Source: Comamonas testosteroni ATCC 11996 (GTDB lineage: Bacteria; Pseudomonadota; Gammaproteobacteria; Burkholderiales; Burkholderiaceae_C). From it: DNA of 64,000 bases. A program made the translations under genes and the position numbers. Shown in pieces: positions 36,824 through 44,800 of this stretch. Numbering within the stretch: position 1 is the first letter of the stretch; each line of letters starts with the position of its first letter. The stretch spans positions 1 to 64,000 of the forward strand of contig NZ_AHIL01000019.1 of the NCBI RefSeq assembly GCF_000241525.1. The letters run 5' to 3'. Below the pieces are notes generated by a model. It was not told where the DNA came from. It ran no database searches and saw only the letters and a list, made by a program, of their open reading frames with translations.

Positions 36824-36997
36824 GGTTCTTTAGGCGCGGTTTAGATCGGGATTCCCCAACTGTAGCGGTGGTTGCCCAGGCGCCTGCATCAGTGATCTGG
36901 CTGGTCTGCGTATAGTCGTTGCTATCTGCTTTGGGCTTGTCAGTAAAACAAGCCTGTGGCGCTTTATTTACCTGCGTTTCAAGCTCTTGTTTTTGAT

Positions 36998-37996
36998 ATG
37001 GAACATCGCCATGCGGGCGCGCACCGCGTCGATCTGGTCGTCTACCCCGGCTTCAAGGCTCTGGAGGCCATAGGCCCCATGTCGGTGTTTGACTATGCCA
37101 ATGTGCATCTGCGACAGAAGGGGCAGCCCGATGGCTATACCGTGCGTGTGGTGGCGGCGCAGACCGGGCTGGTGCAATCAGACACCTTGATGGGTCTGCA
37201 AGCCACACACACCCTGACCCAGCTAGAAGCCGATGGCACGGGCTGCACCGTGCTGCTGGTGGGCTCGCGCCATATCGAGCAGGTGCTGGCCGCGTCCCCC
37301 AATCTGGTGGACTGGGTGGCGCGCGTGGCTCCGCTGGTGGGGCGCATGATTGCGCTTTGCAGCGGCAGCTTTTTTCTGGCGGCAGCCGGTGTACTCAATG
37401 GCCGGCGTACGGCCACGCACTGGAGCGTGGCGGGGTTGTTGGCCCAGCGCTTTCCGAAGATTGATGTGGATGCCGATGCGATCTATGTGCGCGATGGCAG
37501 TTACTGGACTTCGGCGGGCGTGACGGCGGGCATCGACCTGGCCCTGGCCGTGGTGGAGCAGGACTTTGGCCACGCGCTGGCGCTGGATGTGGCGCGTGAT
37601 CTGGTCATGTACCTCAAGCGGCCCGGCGGGCAGTCGCAATTCAGCGTCTCGCTGGCGGCCCAGTCCACCCAGCACAGCGGCGTGCAGGCCGCCCAGCAAT
37701 GGGTGCTGGAGCATCTTGATCAGCCCATGCCGCTGGCGCTGCTGGCCGCCAAGGCGGCGATGAGCGAGCGCAACTTCCGCCGCGTCTTTCAGCAGGAGAC
37801 AGGGTGCAGCCCCAGCATGTTTGTCGAAAACGCGCGGCTGGAGCGCGCCAAGCAGTTGCTGGAAAACCTGGGCGGCCTGCCGCTCAAGACCGTGGCAGCC
37901 AAGGTGGGCCTGGGCTCGGAGCAGGCACTGCGCCATCTGTTTGTGCGCAAGCTGGGCATCACCCCCGTGGCCTACCGCGAGCGCTTCGGGGATTGA
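36998..37996 (+). CDS. GlxA-like AraC-family regulator with DJ-1/PfpI domain
   Basis: The 332-aa regulator has an N-terminal DJ-1/PfpI-like domain (VDLVVYPGFKALEAIGPMSV; the nucleophile-elbow region MIALCSGSFFLAAAGVLNGR with Cys) and a C-terminal AraC double helix-turn-helix (LALLAAKAAMSERNFRRVFQ; AAKVGLGSEQALRHLFVRKL). Such proteins often control amino-acid or quaternary-amine catabolism, but no catabolic operon adjoins. Start uncertain: ATG at 36998 or GTG at 36956, neither with a strong ribosome site. It is convergent with the aldo/keto reductase. Confidence 0.87.
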   Translation: MEHRHAGAHRVDLVVYPGFKALEAIGPMSVFDYANVHLRQKGQPDGYTVRVVAAQTGLVQSDTLMGLQATHTLTQLEADGTGCTVLLVGSRHIEQVLAASPNLVDWVARVAPLVGRMIALCSGSFFLAAAGVLNGRRTATHWSVAGLLAQRFPKIDVDADAIYVRDGSYWTSAGVTAGIDLALAVVEQDFGHALALDVARDLVMYLKRPGGQSQFSVSLAAQSTQHSGVQAAQQWVLEHLDQPMPLALLAAKAAMSERNFRRVFQQETGCSPSMFVENARLERAKQLLENLGGLPLKTVAAKVGLGSEQALRHLFVRKLGITPVAYRERFGD

Positions 37997-38032
37997 GGGC
38001 CGGTGCTGAAGCGGCTCAGGCGTTGACGCCCT

Positions 38033-38998
38033 TCATGCCTTCTTCGCTGTAGCGGGCACCGGCCCAGGTGTTTTTAGCTGCAACTGCCCAAGTGCGGTCA
38101 GCTCCTGCGCTTCCAGATGGATCTGCAGCGCTTGCAGGTTATCGGCCAGATGGGCAATACGTGTGGTTCCGGGAATGGGAACGATATCCTCGCCTTGTGC
38201 CAGCAACCATGCGAGCGCAATCTGCGCGGGGCTGCAATGTCTGCGCTGGGCGATGGTGGTGACGGCATCCACCAGCGCACGGTTGGCATCAATGTTCTGA
38301 GCCTGAAAGCGCGGCAAGCTGGGGCGAAAGTCTCCTTCCGCCTGTGGGGCCTGATGCTGGAAACGACCCGTCAAAAATCCACGCCCCAGCGGAGAGTAGG
38401 GCACCAGGCCGATGCCCAGTTCACGGCAGGTGGGCAGCACCTCGGCTTCCACATCGCGGGTGAACAGCGAATATTCGGTTTGCACGGCAGTGACAGGGTG
38501 TACGGCATGGGCGCGGCGCAATGTGGCGGCGCTGACTTCGCTCAGGCCGATATGGGCGATCTTGCCTTCCTGTACAAGGCGGGCCAACTCCTGCATGGTG
38601 TCTTCGATGGCCTGCTCAGAGTTGATGCGGTGCACATAGAAGAGGTCAATCTGCTCCACACCGAGACGCTGCAGGGATGCCTCGCAACTGGCCCTTGCAT
38701 AGGCTGGACTGCTGTCAATGCTGCGCGTGTAGTCGCCCTGCTTGCGCACAATGCCAAATTTGGTGGCGATTTTCACGCGTTGCGAGCGACCACGCAGAAA
38801 TTGCGCCAGCAGCTCTTCGTTGTGGTGATGGCCATAGCCGTCAGCGGTGTCGAAAAAATTCACGCCATGGTCCACAGCCCAGTTCAGGGTCTGCAAAGAC
38901 TGTTCATCGTCGCGGGGCCCATAGAACTCACTCATGCCCATGCAGCCCAGCCCCAATGCGGAGACTTGCAAGCTGCGACCCAAGGTTCTCAATTGCAT
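38033..38998 (-). CDS. Aldo/keto reductase
   Basis: The 321-aa NADPH-dependent TIM-barrel enzyme reduces aldehydes and ketones. The catalytic tetrad is visible: Asp in NFFDTADGYG, Tyr in the same stretch, Lys in VKIATKFGI, His in IDLFYVHRI. GLGCMGMSEFYGP at the N-terminus and IVPIPGTTRIAHLADNL (cofactor site) place it with the YajO/AKR13-like group. It is divergent from a LysR regulator across a 95-base gap with a 13-bp inverted repeat, so that regulator very likely controls it. Natural substrate unknown. Confidence 0.92.
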   Translation of the reverse strand: MQLRTLGRSLQVSALGLGCMGMSEFYGPRDDEQSLQTLNWAVDHGVNFFDTADGYGHHHNEELLAQFLRGRSQRVKIATKFGIVRKQGDYTRSIDSSPAYARASCEASLQRLGVEQIDLFYVHRINSEQAIEDTMQELARLVQEGKIAHIGLSEVSAATLRRAHAVHPVTAVQTEYSLFTRDVEAEVLPTCRELGIGLVPYSPLGRGFLTGRFQHQAPQAEGDFRPSLPRFQAQNIDANRALVDAVTTIAQRRHCSPAQIALAWLLAQGEDIVPIPGTTRIAHLADNLQALQIHLEAQELTALGQLQLKTPGPVPATAKKA

Positions 38999-39031
38999 AG
39001 ATGACTTTCTGGTTTCAGAGAGCTGGCAGTA

Positions 39032-39097
39032 TCATTTTTCAAAATTGATATTCATAGAGGCTTTCCTGAAAAGCAATTTTCCATTTTTGAAAAATGA
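39032..39097. promoter_or_regulatory. Long inverted repeat between aldo/keto reductase and lysR
   Basis: TCATTTTTCAAAA (39032-39044) is exactly complementary-inverted to TTTTGAAAAATGA (39085-39097). The right arm covers the start codon of the LysR gene at 39094. Two half-sites 53 bp apart suit a LysR tetramer that bends DNA and represses its own gene. Confidence 0.68.
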
Positions 39098-40002
39098 CTG
39101 ACTTTGATACTGCTGTGCAGTGGGATGACGCCCGCATCTTCCTTGCCGTGGCTCGTGGTGGCTCACTCAGTGCCGCAGCCCTGGTGCTTGGCCTGGGCAT
39201 TGCGACAGTCTCGCGCCGCCTGCAACGGCTGGAGGAAGCATTGGGCGTGCCCTTGTTCAGCCGTCACCAAAGCGGCTATCGCCTAAGTGATGACGGTCAG
39301 GCTTTGCTGGAGCGCGCACAGGCGCTGGAAAGTGCGGCTCATGCCTTTGGTGATCTGGCCCGCCAGCAGACGTTGGTTGCAGGCACGGTGCGCCTGGCCA
39401 CAGCTGAAAATCTGGCCAACTCTCTCATCATGGATTCGCTGCCCCAATTGCTGGCCCAGTACCCGCAACTGGAGCTGGAAATTGTCAGCGGCGTGCAGGC
39501 GGTCAATCTGCACCGGCGTGATGCGGATATGGCGGTGCGCATGGTCAAACCCGAGGCGGGCAATGTCACGCTACGGCGTCTGGGCACACTGGGCATGGGC
39601 CTGTATGGTGCGCAGTCCTATGTGGCAAACCGGGCAGGCGGGCCTACCAGTCAGGTCTGGGAGCATGACCTCATGATTGGCTGGCCCGAGTCACATGCCC
39701 ATCTACCCGCAGCGCAATGGATGCACAAAGTCTTGCGAGGCAAGCCTTGCCGCATGCTGGCCAATACATTGACGGTGCAGCTGGCTGCAGTGGAGGCGGG
39801 CCTTGGGCTAGCGGTGCTGCCGCATTTTCTGGCCAGTCGCTCTGGCCTGGTCTGCCTGCAACCCGAGCTGGGCGTGGATCAAACCATATGGCTGGTCATG
39901 CACAGCGATATGGCGCATTCCCGGCGCGTGCGCGCAGTGGCCGATCATCTGATCGCGCTGTTTGAACGCCATGCCCTGAGGCTGTCTCGGGCCAGCGGTT
40001 GA
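39094..40002 (+). CDS. LysR-family regulator of the aldo/keto reductase
   Basis: The 302-aa LysR regulator has helix-turn-helix ARIFLAVARGGSLSAAALVL followed by LGIATVSRRLQRLEEALGVP, and an effector domain (AGTVRLATAENLANSLIMDS; AVEAGLGLAVLPHFLASRS) like the CrgA/YhjC subgroup that typically regulates a divergent oxidoreductase. The start lies within one arm of a long inverted repeat, consistent with autorepression. Target: the divergent aldo/keto reductase, by position. Confidence 0.9.
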   Translation: MTDFDTAVQWDDARIFLAVARGGSLSAAALVLGLGIATVSRRLQRLEEALGVPLFSRHQSGYRLSDDGQALLERAQALESAAHAFGDLARQQTLVAGTVRLATAENLANSLIMDSLPQLLAQYPQLELEIVSGVQAVNLHRRDADMAVRMVKPEAGNVTLRRLGTLGMGLYGAQSYVANRAGGPTSQVWEHDLMIGWPESHAHLPAAQWMHKVLRGKPCRMLANTLTVQLAAVEAGLGLAVLPHFLASRSGLVCLQPELGVDQTIWLVMHSDMAHSRRVRAVADHLIALFERHALRLSRASG

Positions 40003-40095
40003 AGTTTGATTTTGAGTGTCTACTTACTCTTTGTGTAATCAAGTTTCAAGCGGACCGGGGCTGATGACTGGAGAGGATGGCTAATCGCGCTGTAA

Positions 40096-40623
40096 CCAGT
40101 TTTGGGCCTGCAAAAAGGTGCAAGCGCTGAAGTCGTGCAGCAGCTCGACGCCGTGCTCAAGCACTTTGCGCAAATCATCGAACGCGATCTGGGCGTGCAG
40201 GTCGATGCTGTTGCGGGCGCAGGGGCAGCAGGCGGCATGGGCGCGGCCATGCTGGCTTTCCTCAAAGGCCGGTTGCGCCCCGGCTGCGAAATCATTGCCC
40301 GCGCCGTGGACCTGGACGCCGCCGTGCGTGACGCCGATCTGGCCATCACCGGCGAAGGCCGTATCGACCTGCAGACCATTTTTGGCAAGACACCGTTTGG
40401 TGTGGCCTCGGTCCCCAGGCTGCATGGCAAGCCCGTCATTGGCATCGCTGGTGGTCTGGGCACCAATGCCCATGTGGTGCATGACCATGGCATTGACGCC
40501 ATCTTCGGCGTGCTCAGCCGCATCTGTAGCATCGACGATGCGCTGAAAGAGGCCGAGCACAATGTGCGCAGCGCCGCCCGCAATGTGGCCGCTGTGCTGG
40601 CCATGGGACGAAACCTGGCCTGA
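40096..40623 (+). pseudogene. Glycerate kinase remnant (N-terminal half missing)
   Basis: The remaining 173-codon open frame encodes only the C-terminal half of a glycerate 2-kinase/3-kinase of the GlxK type: QKGASAEVVQQLDAVLKHFA, VAGAGAAGGMGAAMLAFLKG, DADLAITGEGRIDLQTIFGK and VIGIAGGLGTNAHVVHDHGI. Family members are about 380 aa, so some 200 residues are gone. An in-frame stop (40093-40095) directly precedes the homology, and the only usable start is a TTG without ribosome site. The break looks like a deletion between the LysR gene and this point. The product would lack the nucleotide-binding N-terminal part and is presumed inactive. Confidence 0.82.
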
Positions 40624-40645
40624 TTGGGCTTTGCTCCAAAACACC

Positions 40646-40676
40646 AAACCCCGGTCAGTGATGGCCGGGGTTTGTG
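40646..40676. terminator. Terminator-like hairpin between glycerate kinase remnant and XRE gene
   Basis: Stem AAACCCCGG / CCGGGGTTT with a 10-base loop; the T-run is short on both strands. Confidence 0.6.
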
Positions 40677-40687
40677 CTTTTGAAACT

Positions 40688-41143
40688 TCAGAACAGCGGG
40701 CTTTTGAAGAAATCCAGAGCTGCCTTGGCGGCCGCAAAATTGCGCTCGATCTGAGCCTGCTGCTCATCGTGGTGCGCGGTCTTGATGGCAGGCTCGGCGA
40801 CGGACTTTGCCCTCTTTGGCGCCACGGCTCTTTGCATGTCGAGGCAGGGTGCATCCAGGCGGGATGCGGGTGCCAGCGCTGGAGCCTTGGGGGCGAGCAG
40901 CCGTGTCAGATCCAGCTCGGGATTGAGCTGCCACAGGCAGGACACATAGGTCGCCATGGCAACGGCCGGGTCGCCGCGCTCGATGCGTGCCATGGTGGGC
41001 TGGGAAATACCCAGCCGCTGTGCCCACTGCGTCTGTGTTTCGCCCCGACTCTTGCGCTGGGCCACGATGTGCTGGGCCAGCTGCGTTATCTGCAAAAGAA
41101 TGGCGGGCGGAAACTCTGCGGGACTGGTGTTCTGGCGAGGCAT
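40688..41143 (-). CDS. XRE-family helix-turn-helix protein
   Basis: The 151-aa protein has a Cro/CI-type helix-turn-helix at about residues 20-75 (ETQTQWAQRLGISQPTMARI followed by ERGDPAVAMATYVSCLWQLN), like HipB antitoxins and similar regulators. The C-terminal 75 residues are Ala/Lys-rich with a predicted helix (HHDEQQAQIERNFAAAKAAL). HipB-like genes usually precede hipA, but no kinase follows here; the neighbour is the glycerate kinase remnant on the other strand. The start at 41143 lacks a good ribosome site. Role unknown. Confidence 0.78.
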   Translation of the reverse strand: MPRQNTSPAEFPPAILLQITQLAQHIVAQRKSRGETQTQWAQRLGISQPTMARIERGDPAVAMATYVSCLWQLNPELDLTRLLAPKAPALAPASRLDAPCLDMQRAVAPKRAKSVAEPAIKTAHHDEQQAQIERNFAAAKAALDFFKSPLF

Positions 41144-41296
41144 ATGCCAATGGTAGGCAAATTTGGGGAGTGCTCAGGGCAAACAGGGCGCTCTTTGCAT
41201 TGAGTCACCAGTTTTCTTGACTGTCCTACGAAGCGGTCAGATCAAGTCTGCAAGCATGGACGGCGATGAATCGTCAACACGGTCTTGGAGTTGCTC

Positions 41297-41806
41297 ATGA
41301 AGCTTGTTCACTGGCTCTACACCCTGGCCCATTCGCTGATAGCCCTGCTGTTCGGCCTGGCGGCGTTGTGCCTGATCTGGATGGCCGTCACCAAGGCCTG
41401 GGCCGTGATTGCGGCCGGCCTGCAGCCGGAGGCCACGCTGCATGTGGTGGAGGCGCTGGGCATTCTGGCCTCAGGCGTGGTGGCCCTGCAGATTTCCCAG
41501 ACCGTGATTGAAGAAGAGGTGGTGCGCGACGCCCATATCAGCGGTCCGACAAGAGTGCGACGCTTTCTCTCGCGCTTTATGGTGGTGCTGGTGGTCGCTC
41601 TTGCCATCGAGGGATTGGTTGCCACCTTCAAGGCCCAGGAGCAGCCCGAGAAGCTGCTGTATTCCGCTGCCTTGGTCATCGCCGTCGGCATGCTCATGGT
41701 CGGCTGGGGGGTGTTTGTTCACCTGAATCGTTCGGCGGAGGAGCTGGAGCCCGAGGCCATGGAGGAGGCCAAGAGCGAGGACCGCAAGGTCAGCAGCGAC
41801 CGCTGA
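41297..41806 (+). CDS. Hypothetical four-helix membrane protein
   Basis: The 169-aa protein has hydrophobic segments near residues 8-30, 48-66, 93-111 and 122-144. A conserved-looking cytoplasmic loop EEEVVRDAHISGPTRVRRFL lies between helices 2 and 3, and the tail is acidic (EELEPEAMEEAKSEDRK). The start at 41297 has GGAG seven bases upstream. I do not recognise the family with certainty; the general fold resembles small inner-membrane proteins of unknown role found widely in proteobacteria. It is convergent with the large helicase gene, sharing a terminator. Confidence 0.75.
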   Translation: MKLVHWLYTLAHSLIALLFGLAALCLIWMAVTKAWAVIAAGLQPEATLHVVEALGILASGVVALQISQTVIEEEVVRDAHISGPTRVRRFLSRFMVVLVVALAIEGLVATFKAQEQPEKLLYSAALVIAVGMLMVGWGVFVHLNRSAEELEPEAMEEAKSEDRKVSSDR

Positions 41807-41839
41807 CGCAGAGCGCGTTGCAGACATGGGGCCTGGTGC

Positions 41840-41877
41840 AATGAAAACGCCCTGAAGAAAGTCAGGGCGTTTTCATT
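41840..41877. terminator. Bidirectional terminator with 16-bp perfect stem
   Basis: AATGAAAACGCCCTGA / TCAGGGCGTTTTCATT around a 6-base loop, between the convergent membrane-protein and helicase genes. Contains T-rich tracts on both strands. Confidence 0.85.
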
Positions 41878-41890
41878 GCTGACTCGGGAC

Positions 41891-44800
41891 TCAGGTCGGC
41901 AGCCGGTACAGCGTCCCGTTGAATGCCACGGCGCCGCTGCCATGCAGCGCATCGAGCTGCGTCAGCACCAGCTCGCGTACCGGCGCGGTGACAGCGCTCA
42001 GGCCCAGCAGCCGCGTCACGGCAGCGGGCAGCTCGTCGCGCTGGCCGCCCAGGCTTGTCCTGAGGGCCAGGGCAATCGCTGCACGGATCTCGGCTGGCGG
42101 CAGGCAATCGATGCGGCGCAGATTGGCCGAGCCTACTTCTGCGCGATTGCGCACCCGCACCGCTCGTCCCGGCAGGTCGAGAAACTCCCCCTCTGCGGCC
42201 AGTGCCTTATCGGTCAGCAGCGATTGACGTGCCTGCTCCAGCGCATCGCGCACGCGGCTGCCGGCGCGTTGCAGACCCCAGAGCGTACGCATGCGGGTGA
42301 CCAGCTCGTCAAAATGAATCGGTCCTTCCAGCTCCACCGCGCGGCGCATCAGCTGGGCCAGCTGCGCTGTGGATTGCTGATGCAGCTCTCCGGCTGGAAC
42401 GGCAAAGCGGGCTTCCTGATAGAGGCTGTCGTCAGGGCCGGAGGACGATTCCGTCTCGGCGCTGCCGGCATCGGACTGCGCTGCGCGCTCTACGACTTCT
42501 GTGGCTGTCTGTGACTGATAAGTGGCTATTGCCGGCTGAACTGGTTCGGCATCCTTGCGCAGCCTGGCAGCTTCGACGGCTGCCAGCACGCGCTCGGTCT
42601 GGGCGCGCGGCTGGCGGAACCAGTCGCAGCCCCAGATGCGCAGCAGCGTCCAGCCCTGGCTCTCCAGCACCGACTGGCGCAGGCGGTCACGGTCGCGCGC
42701 GCTGCGGCTGTGGTGATAGCTCATGCCGTCGCACTCGATTCCGAGCAGGTAGCGGCCAGGCTGCTCGGGGTCGACCACGGCCAGGTCGATGAAAAAGCCC
42801 GCAATGCCGATCTGAGTCTGCACCTGCAGACCCTGGGCCGTCAGCGCTTCGTACACATCTTCTTCGAGCGGCGATTCCAGATCGCGTCCGCTGACACCGG
42901 CCAGGGCCAGCTGACCGGTGGCCGCGTATTGCAGGAATACCTTGAGCGCAGCCACGCCCTTGCCCTTGCCGCGTTCCAGATCGATATCGTCGGCGGTGAT
43001 GGACGAAAACACCTCGCAGCGCTGCTTGGCGCGCGAGATCAGTACGTTCAGGCGGCGCTCGCCTCCGTCGGCGCTCACCGGACCGAAGCGCATGGGCAGA
43101 TAGCCCTGCGCGTTGCGCGCATAGGCCACCGAGATGAAGATCACATCGCGCTCGTCGCCCTGCACGTTTTCCAGGTTCTTGATGAAGAAGGGTTCGTCGG
43201 GATGGGCGGCAAAAAAGGGCTCGGCCTCGGGCTGCTGGCGACGCAGCAGTTCCAGCTCGTCCTGAATGGCGACTTTTTGCTGCAACGAAAAAGCGGCCAC
43301 GCCCAGGCTGAGCTGCGGCGACTGCTGTGCGTGCTCCATGATGGCGCGTGCAATGGTCTGGGCCTCGACGCGGTTGATGCGGCTGGCGCCGCTGTCAAAG
43401 CGGCCTTCGGGCAGATGGTGAAAGCGCAGCCCCATGCCCGAGCGGGCCGTGAACGGGCTGGGCACGACGTAAAGGCCGCTGTTGTAGAACTGCTGGTTGG
43501 ACACCGCAATCAGCGACTGGTGGCGGCTGCGGTAGTGCCAGCGCAGCATGAGCTGGGGCATGCCCTTGGCCAGACACAGGCTCAGGATGCTCTCCACATC
43601 GGCTGCTGTGGCGATGAACTGGCTGGCGTCCCCATTCTCGTCCTCGTCGTCGAAGTCGTCCTGCTCGCTGGTCATGCGTGAGAAAAATCGCGTGGGCGGC
43701 AACTGCCGGTCATCGCCCACCACCACCAGTTGCTTGCAGCGGGCGATGGCGCCCAGCGCATCCACGGGCTCGATCTGGCTGGCTTCGTCAATCACCAGCA
43801 GATCGAACTCGACCGCACCAGGTTCCAGAAACTGGGCTACGGACAGCGGGCTCATCATGAACACGGGCTTGATGGCCTGGACGGCTTCGCCAGCGAGCTT
43901 GAACAGCTTGCGCAGCGGCATATGGCCGCGCTTGCGCGCAATCTCGCCATTGAGCACGCCAAGCGGTCCCATGCCGGATGCGCTGCGCGGCACCTGCTCG
44001 TAATGCGAGAGTGCCGACTGGGCGCGCGCGAGTTCGATGCGCTCCAGATCCAGCCCCCGGAACTGGCGTACCTTCTGGCTGTGCTGATCGCCGTTGAACG
44101 CAACCAGCTCGGGGTGAGCCTGAGTGGCCTGACGCAGCAGCGCTTCGTAATAAGCGCGCTCGAGGACGGCGGGCAGGGCATCTTGTGCAATGGATTCATT
44201 CTCGAGCTGCTGCACCAGGGGGGCCATGCCGGCCGCACGCGCCTGCTCACGGGTGGCGTGGTAGGAGGTCCAGTCCAGCAAGGCGTTGGGCTCGGCGACC
44301 CATTGCGCAAGGCGCTCGCCAAAGTCGGTCAGCGCAATGCGGGCCAGGTCGGCGGCGCCAAAGGCTTCCTGCGTATCGAGCTGGTAGCCGCTCAGCAAGC
44401 TTTGCGCAGAGCCCTCGAATGCCTGCAGCGATGCATCGGCCTTGGCGGCCAGATCCGCGCAATGTGCGGGCGATGGCAACTGGGCATAGAGCTGGCGAAA
44501 GGCGGCACTGCGCCCCTGCCCGTCGGGGCCCGTCATCCAGCCCAGCACGGCCTGCAATTGCGCCCAGTTGCTTTGCTCGCCCTGCCACAGGCTGCCAAAG
44601 GCATTGGCCCCCAGGGTCTGCTGCTGGCTCAGGCTCTGGCGCAGTTGCTGGGCTTCGATCAGGCTGTCGAGCAGGTTCAGACGTTCTGCACGCGAGCTCG
44701 GCAATGTCGTCTTGAGCTGGCCCTTGAGGCTGGCCATCGCTGCGCGGTAGCCGCCGTTGAAAATGCGAAACAGCGAGTCGCCATGTGCTGCGATGCTCTG

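Noticed and set aside
36956..36997. GTG start extending the GlxA-like regulator by 14 residues
   Set aside because: No ribosome site and the domain begins after ATG 36998; kept only as an alternative.
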